NCBI RefSeq assembly: GCF_900114775.1
Contig: NZ_FOUE01000001.1
Span: 806,001 to 870,000, forward strand
Length of the DNA stretch: 64,000 nucleotides
Direction of reading: 5' to 3'
Origin: Marinobacter zhejiangensis
Lineage (GTDB): Bacteria > Pseudomonadota > Gammaproteobacteria > Pseudomonadales > Oleiphilaceae
The position numbers and the translations under genes are program-made. The notes beneath the pieces are model-generated. The model searched no databases, was not told the DNA's origin, and saw only the letters and a program-made list of their open reading frames with translations. Of this stretch, positions 35,242-43,937 are shown piece after piece; positions within the stretch are counted from its first letter, which is position 1, and each line of letters begins with the position of its first letter.

Positions 35242-36031
35242 ATTGCTGGCGATGAGCGCCAACACCCCGACGGATCTTTGCTTCAGCTTCACCGGGCTGA
35301 CACGGCGGGGTGGCGATACCGGCCCCCACCGTGACGGCTGGGGCGTTGCTTTTTACGAGGGCAAAGCTGTGCGGGCCTTCCATGAGTCCGGAGCCTGCGC
35401 CAGCTCGCGTATTGCCGAGGTCGTGCAGACCCACCCCATCAAGAGCGAAGTGGCGATCTGCCACATCCGCCAGGCCAATGTCGGTTCGGTGTGCCTGGCC
35501 AACACGCACCCTTTCATCCGTGAGCTGTGGGGGCAGTACTGGGTGTTTGCCCATAATGGCCAACTCACCGGGTTTTCCGCTGAACCGGGATTCTATGAAC
35601 CGGTAGGCGATACCGACAGTGAAACCCTGTTCTGTGACATGCTCAATCACCTACGGGCGGGCGGCGGACGAGACCTTCCGCTGGCTGATATGGTTCAGAT
35701 GCTGGTGCGGTTGTCGTCCAGCTACGCTGCTCGCGGCGTGTTCAATCTGCTGCTGAGTAACGGCGACTGGCTGTTCACCTTCTGTACCACCAAGATGGCC
35801 AGCATTACCCGGCGGGCGCCCTTTGGCCCGGCCCGGCTCAAGGATGCCGATGTCACAGTGGATTTCGAAGCCGAGACCACGCCTAATGACGTGGTCAGCG
35901 TGGTGGTGACGGAGCCCTTGACCACGGACGAACAGTGGGACGTTTATCAGCCCGGCGAATGGCGATTGTGGCAGGCCGGTGAAGTGGTGATGAAGGGCTC
36001 CGTTCCAGTGCAGACTCAGCTTGGTACGTAG
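35234..36031 (+). CDS. yafJ: Class II glutamine amidotransferase (YafJ-like)
   Basis: 265 aa Ntn-hydrolase; the nucleophile is Cys2 (MCELLAMSANTPT). Conserved features are RGGDTGPHRDGWGVAFY, ICHIRQANVG, NTHPF and FAHNGQL, the oxyanion and glutamine pocket. No synthetase domain, so it is a free-standing glutaminase-like enzyme with unknown acceptor. It overlaps the GGDEF gene by 8 nt at its start and the CZB gene by 16 nt at its end (tail to tail). Confidence 0.92.
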   Translation: MCELLAMSANTPTDLCFSFTGLTRRGGDTGPHRDGWGVAFYEGKAVRAFHESGACASSRIAEVVQTHPIKSEVAICHIRQANVGSVCLANTHPFIRELWGQYWVFAHNGQLTGFSAEPGFYEPVGDTDSETLFCDMLNHLRAGGGRDLPLADMVQMLVRLSSSYAARGVFNLLLSNGDWLFTFCTTKMASITRRAPFGPARLKDADVTVDFEAETTPNDVVSVVVTEPLTTDEQWDVYQPGEWRLWQAGEVVMKGSVPVQTQLGT

Positions 36032-36486
36032 TAAAGCTTGTCAAGCTGGGCGTCATCCAGGGCGATGACCTCCGCCTCAAGGGCATCCAGGTGTTTCAGG
36101 ATGACTTTGGAGAGGGCGTCCAGTTCCTGAAACAGGGTTCGTGCCTGCTCGATATTGGCATCCTTGCTCTTCTTCTTGCCGAGCAGGCGGGAAAGCAGGC
36201 CGCCGGATGCGTTGCTGTCTTCGTCGAACAGCAGCTTGAAGATCTTGAGATAGGTATCGTGCAGGTCGATGTGAGGCTGTTCGATTTTGCGGTAGGACGG
36301 GAGCGAATTCAGTGCCTGCCCCGGCCCGTAATACCACTTCCCGAACTTGCAGTCTGTCCCCAGCACTGGGACGTGGTCCTTGAGCATTTCAAGGCCCTCA
36401 ATCAGTGCACTGGCATACCTCACCCATCTTACGTGTCCCTGCTTGGCAGAGCGTAGTTCCTGAATTATGTTTGTTTTCTGAGTCAT
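36016..36486 (-). CDS. Stand-alone CZB (chemoreceptor zinc-binding) domain protein
   Basis: 156 aa. The CZB fold's zinc ligands are visible: AKQGHVRW (first His), CKFGKWYYGPG (Cys), IEQPHIDLHDTY (two His). A basic linker (LLGKKKSKD) leads to a helical C-terminal half. In known systems CZB is fused to chemoreceptors or to diguanylate cyclases (DgcZ), where zinc inhibits activity; here no effector domain is attached. Its tail overlaps the end of yafJ by 16 nt. It may act in trans on a cyclase or receptor, which is inference. Confidence 0.82.
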   Translation of the reverse strand: MTQKTNIIQELRSAKQGHVRWVRYASALIEGLEMLKDHVPVLGTDCKFGKWYYGPGQALNSLPSYRKIEQPHIDLHDTYLKIFKLLFDEDSNASGGLLSRLLGKKKSKDANIEQARTLFQELDALSKVILKHLDALEAEVIALDDAQLDKLYYVPS

Positions 36487-36648
36487 ACCGACGTCTTTTG
36501 TTGTTAGCCCAAAGGGTTAAGTGGCAAGAAACGGCAGTCTGCTGCTGGAAACAGGTTAAGGCAAGCGAGTCTGGCTCCTAGATGACAAAGTGTCACTTAA
36601 TTCCCGTCTGATGTAACAAATGCCATCCGGGAGCCATCGGAGAAGGCG

Positions 36649-37536
36649 TTACTGCAGGGTACGGCGATTGCCACTCTTGAACTGGGGGGCAATCTTGTCG
36701 CTGATCTGCGCCTTGAATCGCTCAATCAGTTCGCTGTTGTCGTGATCCCAGGGGTGGAAGCCCGGTTTAAAGTATTCCAGCCAGGTCGGAATCAGGCTGG
36801 AGAAGGCACCGTTCTTGCCCCACATCCGCCATAGCCCCTTGGCCGTGTCCTTCAGGCTGAACTGCTTCGGATCCTTCAGCATCATCTGGGCGGTGAAAGC
36901 GCTGGCCACAACACCCAGCATCGCTGTGGAAAACGCCAGGTAGAAGGTGCGCTCGGCGTAGGTGCCCCCGACCTGCTGGAAGACGTCGTAGGTGACGGCT
37001 TTGTGCTCGGTTTCCTCAATCGCGTGCCAGACCCAGATGGTGCGCATGGATTCGTGCATATCTTCGCGAATGTCATTCCGCTCAAGCAGCATGTCCGCCA
37101 TCATCGCCGTCAGGTGTTCCAGACCGCAGGTAATGGCCAGCTGATGACGTTTGGGCAGCTTCTTGGCAATGCCCAGAATCACGCTGAGCTGCTTTTCCAG
37201 TTCCTCCACTGGCATGCCCTGATCACGAACGTGCTGGTTCATGGCAATGTGTTCCAGTGAATGCATGGCTTCCTGGCCAATGAATCCTCGGACTTCTTCC
37301 TTCATCTTTGGATCGGTGATCTGGTCGCGGAAGTAGCGAACCGAATCCACAAAGAACTGTTCGCCCTGGGGAAAGAGTACGGACAGGGCGTTCATGGTGT
37401 GACTGAGGATGTAGCTGTTGTCGAGCCAGTAGCGGGGATTTTGTTCGCCGAACTCGAACCCCATGCGTTGCGGCTTGATGGTGACGTTGTCCGGGGTACG
37501 TGTTTTGGCGGCTTCGGTGCGGCTTGTTGTCAGCAT
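36649..37536 (-). CDS. Ferritin-like metal-dependent hydrolase (PF10118 type)
   Basis: 295 aa. Helical bundle with possible di-metal ligands: QEAMHSLEHIAMN, CGLEHLTAMMADMLL and WHAIEETEHKAVTYD give repeated E/H pairs. Family: predicted metal-dependent hydrolases, often near lipid or hydrocarbon genes, no firm function. ATG 37536 with AGGAGTACC close by. It diverges from the AraC regulator at 37839, which is its most likely controller. The upstream 302-bp gap carries palindromes. Confidence 0.8.
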   Translation of the reverse strand: MLTTSRTEAAKTRTPDNVTIKPQRMGFEFGEQNPRYWLDNSYILSHTMNALSVLFPQGEQFFVDSVRYFRDQITDPKMKEEVRGFIGQEAMHSLEHIAMNQHVRDQGMPVEELEKQLSVILGIAKKLPKRHQLAITCGLEHLTAMMADMLLERNDIREDMHESMRTIWVWHAIEETEHKAVTYDVFQQVGGTYAERTFYLAFSTAMLGVVASAFTAQMMLKDPKQFSLKDTAKGLWRMWGKNGAFSSLIPTWLEYFKPGFHPWDHDNSELIERFKAQISDKIAPQFKSGNRRTLQ

Positions 37537-37838
37537 GTTGGTACTCCTGTCCTTTGGCGCATTTGTTGGTTTTTTAGAGAATGGATCTGCGCGCTGTGGT
37601 CATGGTTCCAGTGTGGAGAGGTTGCTGGCGACAAAACAGGCGAATTTAGGACGTTGGCCGTGGAGATTGGGCCAAGCAAATGCTTGGTTGGCCCGGGTGA
37701 CGTTTTTCACGGGCGGGTTCGCCACTACACGGGTGGGTGGGACTTCGTGATAGCATCGGTGCGGCAAGCGCTGGTTTATTTTTTTGATGAAGCGCTGTCA
37801 GGCAAGGGCGACGACTCATCACTGATGAAGGATTGACG
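37537..37838. promoter_or_regulatory. Divergent regulatory gap with palindrome and CRP-like site
   Basis: 302 bp between the hydrolase and AraC genes. Seen: a perfect palindrome CCAAGCA-AA-TGCTTGG at 37672-37687, framed by GGGCC and GGCCC, and a GTGA-N6-TCAC core at 37697-37710 as in CRP/Vfr sites. No clear -35/-10 pair was found in either direction and no small gene is convincing. Confidence 0.45.
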
Positions 37839-38945
37839 ATGGCAAATGCAGGCCCTGAAAAAGAACGGCAGATGTTGGGACTGTTTCTGGTGCCCGGTGT
37901 GTACCTGCGGGTTCTGGCGGAAACCGTGGGCAAGCTGGGGCATAACGAGCGCCAGCTTTTCGAAGGCCTGAGTTTCTGCGCGGAGGACCTGAAGGCCAAC
38001 GACAGCCGTATTTTCGTGACCGACGCCATTGTGATGGCCGAGCGGGCGTTGAAGCTTGCCGGGGATCAGGGCTTGAGCCTGATGCTGGCAAGGGAGCTGC
38101 GGGTCACCATTCACGGCACCCTGGGATTGGCGGCGCTGACCAGCCCAACCATGGGTGAAGCCATCGACTCGGTACGTCGATACCTGCAGCTGCGGGTACC
38201 GTTCCTGGCCATGAACATCAATGATGGCGGTGATCGGGTGCTGGTCACCCTGCGGGCGGAATTTGATGTGCCCGGGCTTTATCATTTCCTCGCAGAAACC
38301 GTGGGGACCACGCTGCTGATGCTGACGGATCAGCTGATCGACCGCTCCAGTGCCGAGGAGCTGGGCTTTCCGCTGACCGACGGTAAGATTCCTGGCATCA
38401 AGGTGCACCTGACGGGTCCTGAACCGGCTTACTTCAGACAGTTTGCCGATCATCTACCCGCAGAATTCCTGTACCAGCAACGGGAAGAGATGCTTATCTT
38501 CCCCAAGAAGCTGCTGGAGGCCCGAATGCGTCTGGCCGATGCCGACGCGTCGAAGATGGCGCGGGACCAGTGTGAATTCGAGTTGCAGAAAGCGCTCAAG
38601 GATCAGGGCGACATCACCTACGCCATTCGCAACATGCTGCACATCATGCCTGGGCCGCTGCCATCGCTGGAGGCCATGGCCGAGCGCTTCTGTGTCTCGT
38701 CACGGACCCTGAAACGGCGACTGGCGGAAAAAGACACTACCTACCGGGAAATTGTCGAGCAGGTTCTGAAAGACCGGGCCATCCAGCTGTTGCGTTACAC
38801 CAACCAGTCGGTGAGCGAGATTGCCTACGAGCTTGGTTATGCGGACCTGTCCAACTTCAGCCGGGCTTTTCGCAAATGGACCGGGAAATCGGCCAGTGAA
38901 TTCCGTGAGGGTGGCGCCGACCCTGCCCCGGAAATGGGGCCGTGA
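37839..38945 (+). CDS. AraC family transcriptional regulator (OruR-like)
   Basis: 368 aa. N-terminal Arabinose_bd-type domain (residues about 20-210) and a C-terminal double HTH: ERFCVSSRTLKRRLAEKD and VSEIAYELGYADLSNFSRAF, ending FRKWTGKSASEFRE, the complete AraC signature. AAGGA six bases before ATG 37839. Divergent from the PF10118 hydrolase gene. Regulators of this type often sense fatty or aromatic compounds; the ligand is unknown. Confidence 0.9.
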   Translation: MANAGPEKERQMLGLFLVPGVYLRVLAETVGKLGHNERQLFEGLSFCAEDLKANDSRIFVTDAIVMAERALKLAGDQGLSLMLARELRVTIHGTLGLAALTSPTMGEAIDSVRRYLQLRVPFLAMNINDGGDRVLVTLRAEFDVPGLYHFLAETVGTTLLMLTDQLIDRSSAEELGFPLTDGKIPGIKVHLTGPEPAYFRQFADHLPAEFLYQQREEMLIFPKKLLEARMRLADADASKMARDQCEFELQKALKDQGDITYAIRNMLHIMPGPLPSLEAMAERFCVSSRTLKRRLAEKDTTYREIVEQVLKDRAIQLLRYTNQSVSEIAYELGYADLSNFSRAFRKWTGKSASEFREGGADPAPEMGP

Positions 38946-39011
38946 TGGGTAAGCCTCCTGCTTTGCCAGGGATTTAGCGCTACACTGCGGTTTTCACAAG
39001 GAGATAGGGAT

Positions 39012-39413
39012 ATGCAACAGGATACCCACAGCAAGGTTTTTGGTTACCTGCTCTGGATCTTCGGTTTTCTTGGTGCCCATCGGTTTTACTACGGCAAGCC
39101 GGTGACCGGAACCATCTGGTTCTTCACCTTGGGGCTGTTCTTTATCGGCTGGATCATCGATTTTTTCCTGATCCCATCGATGGACCGTGAGGCTGACAAA
39201 CGTTTCCGTTCCGGTGATACCAGTTACAACCTTGCTTGGCTGCTACTGACGTTCCTGGGTGTGTTCGGTGTTCATCGCATGTATATGGGCAAGTGGCTTA
39301 CCGGAATCCTTTACCTGCTGACCGGCGGGCTGTTCCTGATCGGTATTCTCTACGATTTCTGGACGCTGAATGACCAGGTGTCCATCAAGAACAGCGAGCG
39401 TTCCGGGTACTGA
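39012..39413 (+). CDS. Double TM2-domain membrane protein
   Basis: 133 aa with two TM2 modules: FGFLGAHRFYYGKPVTGTIW and FLGVFGVHRMYMGKWLTGIL, each a helix-turn-helix pair with the GxHRFY/GVHRMY signature. Four membrane helices in all. AGGAG sits before ATG 39012. Function of bacterial TM2 proteins is not settled. It lies tail to tail with the wax ester synthase gene, 34 nt apart. Confidence 0.9.
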   Translation: MQQDTHSKVFGYLLWIFGFLGAHRFYYGKPVTGTIWFFTLGLFFIGWIIDFFLIPSMDREADKRFRSGDTSYNLAWLLLTFLGVFGVHRMYMGKWLTGILYLLTGGLFLIGILYDFWTLNDQVSIKNSERSGY

Positions 39414-39447
39414 GTATCCGTCTCCCCGACCCTGGGCGTTAACCCGC

Positions 39448-40818
39448 TCAGGGTGCCAGTCCCACCGCCTGCTCCAGTTCCGCCAGGCCCTCCTCCAGAT
39501 AGTCCAGCAGCCGCTGCAGGCTTGGCAGGGTACGGCGGCAGCCGATGAGCCCGAACTCAATCTGATCACAGTAGCTGGTCAGCGTCATGTTCAACGCCAG
39601 GCGATCCATAACAATGGACACCGGGTACATCCCTTCCAGCTTGGCGCCGTTCCAGTAGCCTGGCTCCTGGGGGCCGGGTACGTTGGAAATCACCACGTTG
39701 AAGGTCTGCCACTTGGGGGCCAGGCCGGTTAGCAGATGGAAACAGGCCGGTGACAGGGTCAGCGCGGTGTAGTTGACGATTTCCTCCGCGGACATGCTGG
39801 CGTAACGCTCCTTGGCATCCCTGACCTCCTGGTGGATATGCCGCAGACGCTCGGCACCATCGCTCAAATGGGTCCCCAGGGCGGCGAGAATCATCCCCAC
39901 CTGATTGCCCTCGGTGCTGTCATCCCGATGCAGTGACACTGGAACCATGGCCACCAGGGATTTTTCCGGCAGGGCGTCCTGACTCAGCAGATAGCTGCGC
40001 AATGCGCTGGCGCACATGGCCATCACCACGTCGTTGACAGTGGCCCCGAAGGCAGTGCCCACCGCCTTGATCCGGCTCAGGCTGTAAGACTGGGCGGCAA
40101 AGCGCCGGGAACCGGTGACCTTGCGGTTGAGGATGCTGTTGGGGGCATGGAATATGGAGTCGTACTCCGGATTCCGGCGGGCTTCGTTGATGGTTCGTAG
40201 TAACTCCCGGGCGACGGTGGGTACTGTGCCAATCTGCTTACCGGATTCCCCCAGCAAGTGGGACAGGCTGTTCAGCAGCGACGGCCTTGAGCTGTCCTGG
40301 TTCCGCTGCCTTGGCGGGAGGCTCCACACTGGCGGCATATCGCGCTCGTTAGGGTCTGCGGACAGCATCCGTTTCATCATGCGCATGGCGGACACCCCGT
40401 CCACCAGGGCGTGATGGACCTTGGTGTAGATGGCAAAACGGCGGTCTTGCAGACCCTCGATCAAATGGAATTCCCACAACGGCCGCTCTCGGTCCATCAG
40501 GTGGCTGTGTTCTGCCGATACAAAGGCGAGCAGCTCGCGGATGCGCCCCGGTGTGGGCAGGGCCTCGAAGCGGAAGTGGTGTTCCAGGTCGAACTGGTGG
40601 TCTTCAGTCCAGTAACTCTGGCCCATACGACTGGTCAGCCGCTGGTTGAACGGCGCGGTGAGTGTGGTGTGCTGGCGCAGCTGCTCGGCCAGCTGAGCGA
40701 CGTAGTCATCAGGTGCATCGTCGGGAAAGGAAAACAGCTGGAGTCCGCCGACATGCATGGGTTGCTGGCGTTTCTCGAGCCACAGGAACAGCTGATCTGC
40801 CGGGCTGAGCAGTTTCAA
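39448..40818 (-). CDS. Wax ester synthase/diacylglycerol acyltransferase (WS/DGAT)
   Basis: 456 aa; joins acyl-CoA to fatty alcohols (wax esters) or diacylglycerol. Active-site HHALVDG at residues 135-141; other signatures are LSPADQLFLWLEKRQQPMHV at the start, GATVNDVVMAMCA, and NVVISNVPGP with the late block MDRLALNMTLTSY. The N terminus and length match the Marinobacter WS enzymes. It is a single gene, with AGGGGGAG upstream. Marinobacter strains usually carry several copies; no fatty acyl reductase is in the window. Confidence 0.95.
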   Translation of the reverse strand: MKLLSPADQLFLWLEKRQQPMHVGGLQLFSFPDDAPDDYVAQLAEQLRQHTTLTAPFNQRLTSRMGQSYWTEDHQFDLEHHFRFEALPTPGRIRELLAFVSAEHSHLMDRERPLWEFHLIEGLQDRRFAIYTKVHHALVDGVSAMRMMKRMLSADPNERDMPPVWSLPPRQRNQDSSRPSLLNSLSHLLGESGKQIGTVPTVARELLRTINEARRNPEYDSIFHAPNSILNRKVTGSRRFAAQSYSLSRIKAVGTAFGATVNDVVMAMCASALRSYLLSQDALPEKSLVAMVPVSLHRDDSTEGNQVGMILAALGTHLSDGAERLRHIHQEVRDAKERYASMSAEEIVNYTALTLSPACFHLLTGLAPKWQTFNVVISNVPGPQEPGYWNGAKLEGMYPVSIVMDRLALNMTLTSYCDQIEFGLIGCRRTLPSLQRLLDYLEEGLAELEQAVGLAP

Positions 40819-40975
40819 GGGGGAGTCCTTTTTCGCTTGTTATGGTTTTGTTGTCCCTGATGGTACTGCAATTGCGATACAACGGAAGTGGTCATATCGA
40901 CCTGGCGGGTTGCCGGTAGGGTCAGTGGGGCGTGACGCCGGGGGCTCCATGAGCCGCATGGGCGAAAGACACGCA

Positions 40976-40997
40976 GGGTGGCCGGAGCCGGCCACCC
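40976..40997 (-). terminator. Hairpin downstream of nirD
   Basis: Perfect 9-bp stem GGGTGGCCG/CGGCCACCC with a GAGC loop, 22 nt after the nirD stop. A U-tract is missing, so the stem may protect the transcript end or need Rho. The remaining 40819-40975 shows no gene. Confidence 0.5.
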
Positions 40998-41019
40998 CGC
41001 TGGCAGGTGGACCTGGTGA

Positions 41020-41388
41020 TCAGGCCACCGCCTGGTCGTGAGCCTTGATAGGCACTTCCAGAACCACCTCGTCGCCGTCGAGCAGAACCGGGTAGATGGT
41101 CACCTTGATGGAGGTGTCCTCCAGGCAGGCGCCGGTTTCCAGGTTGAAGTGCTGCTTGTACAGCGGTGACGCGACCACTGGCTGACCCTTGAGGTCGCCG
41201 GTAATGCCCCGGGCCAGCACGTTGGCGCCGCTGAACGGGTCGGTGTGGCTGATGGCGAACAGGCAGGGTATCCGGTTGGGCAGGTAGAACACCGCTACGG
41301 GGCCATCCTCGGTCCAGACGGCAATGCCGGAATCCGGAACCAGGTCATCGATGTGGCAAACACTCTGCCATTGGGTCTTGTTACTCAT
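41020..41388 (-). CDS. nirD: Nitrite reductase small subunit
   Basis: 122 aa, Rieske-like fold without the Rieske Cys/His ligands, as in E. coli NirD. Characteristic stretch: ISHTDPFSGANVLARGITGD and PVVASPLYKQHFNLETG. It partners NirB for cytoplasmic NADH-dependent reduction of nitrite to ammonium. GGAG precedes ATG 41388, and the gap to nirB is 13 nt. An open frame runs further upstream through the nirB end but is not coding. Confidence 0.95.
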   Translation of the reverse strand: MSNKTQWQSVCHIDDLVPDSGIAVWTEDGPVAVFYLPNRIPCLFAISHTDPFSGANVLARGITGDLKGQPVVASPLYKQHFNLETGACLEDTSIKVTIYPVLLDGDEVVLEVPIKAHDQAVA

Positions 41389-41401
41389 CGCTTTCTCCTC
41401 T

Positions 41402-43906
41402 TCAGGCGGTTTCGACGACAGGACGACGCTGGCCACGCTCCTGGGTCCATTGTTGTACCGGGTCCTTGCGTTCGTCGTTGACGAACTCGCGGAAGCGTTT
41501 GCGTTTCTCGGGATCTTCCACGGCGGTCTTCCATTCGCACTGGTAAGTGCCAATCACTGTCTGCATGTGGGCATCGAGTTCTTCACCAATACCCAGGCTG
41601 TCTTCCAGCACCACCTGCTTGAGGTAGTCGAGCCCACCTTCCAGGTTTTCCATCCACACACTGGTGCGTTGCAGGCGGTCGGCGGTGCGAACGTAGAACA
41701 TCAGTACCCGGTCAATGGCGCGGATCAGTTCCTCGTCGCTGAGGTCGGTGGCAAACAGGTCGGCGTGGCGCGGGCGCATACCGCCGTTCCCGCACACGTA
41801 CAGGTTCCAGCCTTTGTCGGTGGCTATGACGCCAATGTCCTTGCTCTGGGCTTCGGCACACTCACGGGTACAGCCGGAGACCGCCATTTTAAGTTTGTGG
41901 GGTGAACGCAGCCCTTTGTAGCGATCCTCCAACAGGATCGCCATGCCGACGCTGTCCTGCACGCCGTAGCGGCACCAGGTGCTGCCGACGCAGGATTTCA
42001 CGGTCCGCAGCGACTTGCCGTAGGCGTGGCCGGTTTCGAACCCGGCGGCGATCAGCTTCTCCCAGATCTCCGGCAGTTCACTCAGGGTGGCGCCGAACAG
42101 GTCGATGCGCTGGCCCCCGGTGATCTTGGTGTACAGGTTGTATTCCTTGGCCACTTCACCCAGCACGATCAGCTTGTCTGGGGTGATTTCACCACCCGGT
42201 ACCCTCGGGACGATGGAATAGGTGCCGTTCTTCTGCATGTTGGCCATGAAGGTGTCGTTGGTGTCCTGCAGGGCAACGTGGTCGGTGGCGAGGATATGCT
42301 CGTTCCACACGGTTGCCAGAATAGAGGCCACCGCAGGCTTACAGATATCGCAACCGTGGCCCTTGCCGTGGTCATGGATCAGCTGGTGGAAGGTCCGGAT
42401 GCCGTTGATCTTGACCAGGTGGAACAGCTCCTGGCGGCTGTACGGGAAGTGCTCGCAGATGTCTTTGCTGACTTCGACACCGCGCTTCTCCAGCTCACAG
42501 TCCACCACGTTCTTCAACAGTGCGGCGCAACCACCACACCCGGTGCTGGCTTTGGTTTCACCCTTGACGCTGCCAAGGTCGCAGCAGCCAGCGTCAATGG
42601 CACCGCAGATGTCGCCCTTGGTGACGTTGTGGCAGGAACAGATGGAGGCGGTGTCCGGGAGAGCATCGGGGCCGAGGGTGGGGGCGCCGCCTTCGGATTC
42701 CGGCAGGATCAGCACTTCCGGGCTGGCCGGCAGGTCGATGCTGTTGAGTGCGTATTGCAGCAGGGTGTCATAGGGACCGTTGTCGCCCACCAGGATGGCG
42801 CCCAGCAGTTTCTTGCCGTCTTCGCTGATGACCATGCGGCGATATACGCCGTTGGCGCCGTCATTGAACTGGATGTTACGGGCGCCCGGCGTCTGGCCAT
42901 GGGCATCGCCGATCGAGCCGACATCCACACCCAGCAGTTTCAGTTTGGTGCTCATGTCAGCACCGGTAAAGGCGGCCTCGCTGTCGCCGTTAAGGGCGCC
43001 GGCCAGGGTGCGGGCCATGGTGTAGCCCGGGGCAACCAGACCAAAGATTCGCTGATCCCACAGGGCACACTCGCCGATGGCGTGGATATTGGCATCGGAG
43101 GTGGTGCACTGGTTGTTGATCACGATACCGCCGCGCTCACCGATCTCCAGGCCGGAGCTGCGGGCCAGGGCGTCCTGGGGCCGGATACCGGCGGAGAAGA
43201 CGATCAGGTCGGTTTCGAGGTGACTGTCGTCACTGAAGTTCATGCGCAGGCGGTGGTCTTCACCTTCCACGATGGCCGAGGTGGCTTTTTCGGTGTGGAC
43301 CTGTACGCCCAAGTCTTCAATTTTTTTGCGCAGCAAGGCGCCGCCATCGGCATCCAGCTGAACCGGCATCAACCGTGGCGCAAACTCGACCACATGAGCT
43401 TCCAGGCCCAGGCTCTTGAGGGCGTTGGCCGCTTCCAGACCGAGCAGTCCGCCACCCACGACCACACCAACCTTGCCGCCTTCGGCGCTGGCACGGATCT
43501 GGTCGAGATCTTCCAGGGTGCGGTACACCAGGCAGTGGGGGTTGTCGTTACCCTGGATTGGCGGAACGAACGGGAAAGAACCGGTGGACAGTACCAGCTC
43601 ATCATAGCTGTAGCTGCCTTTGGGGGTGATGACCTGCTTGTTGTCACGGTCGATCTCGGTGACCTGCTCGTCCAGGTGCAGATCAATGCCCTTATCGGCG
43701 TACCACTGGGCGGTGCCCATCGCCAGGTCGGCGTGGGTGGAACCGGTGAAGTACTCGGACAGGTGAACCCGGTCGTAGGCCAGCTGGGGCTCCTCGCCGA
43801 AGACCACAACATTGAAACCGGCGGCAGCGTCGGAGTCGACGAACTGTTCAAGGAAGTGGTGGCCGACCATGCCGTTACCAACCACTATCAGATTTTTCTT
43901 GCTCAT
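41402..43906 (-). CDS. nirB: Nitrite reductase (NADH) large subunit
   Basis: 834 aa. Order: FAD/NADH reductase domain (MSKKNLIVVGNGMVGHHF...), a BFD-type [2Fe-2S] region with C-x-C and C-x2-C (ICSCHNVTKGD, STGCGGC; about residues 420-475), and the sulfite/nitrite reductase half with the siroheme-[4Fe-4S] ligands CVGSTWC and SGCTRECAEA. Start ATG 43906 with GAGG upstream. Part of a transcript with the FAD oxidoreductase (31 nt upstream) and nirD. Ammonia is the product, used for biosynthesis. Confidence 0.96.
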   Translation of the reverse strand: MSKKNLIVVGNGMVGHHFLEQFVDSDAAAGFNVVVFGEEPQLAYDRVHLSEYFTGSTHADLAMGTAQWYADKGIDLHLDEQVTEIDRDNKQVITPKGSYSYDELVLSTGSFPFVPPIQGNDNPHCLVYRTLEDLDQIRASAEGGKVGVVVGGGLLGLEAANALKSLGLEAHVVEFAPRLMPVQLDADGGALLRKKIEDLGVQVHTEKATSAIVEGEDHRLRMNFSDDSHLETDLIVFSAGIRPQDALARSSGLEIGERGGIVINNQCTTSDANIHAIGECALWDQRIFGLVAPGYTMARTLAGALNGDSEAAFTGADMSTKLKLLGVDVGSIGDAHGQTPGARNIQFNDGANGVYRRMVISEDGKKLLGAILVGDNGPYDTLLQYALNSIDLPASPEVLILPESEGGAPTLGPDALPDTASICSCHNVTKGDICGAIDAGCCDLGSVKGETKASTGCGGCAALLKNVVDCELEKRGVEVSKDICEHFPYSRQELFHLVKINGIRTFHQLIHDHGKGHGCDICKPAVASILATVWNEHILATDHVALQDTNDTFMANMQKNGTYSIVPRVPGGEITPDKLIVLGEVAKEYNLYTKITGGQRIDLFGATLSELPEIWEKLIAAGFETGHAYGKSLRTVKSCVGSTWCRYGVQDSVGMAILLEDRYKGLRSPHKLKMAVSGCTRECAEAQSKDIGVIATDKGWNLYVCGNGGMRPRHADLFATDLSDEELIRAIDRVLMFYVRTADRLQRTSVWMENLEGGLDYLKQVVLEDSLGIGEELDAHMQTVIGTYQCEWKTAVEDPEKRKRFREFVNDERKDPVQQWTQERGQRRPVVETA

Positions 43907-43937
43907 GGTGTTTCCTCTCATCAATTCCGGGCTCGGT

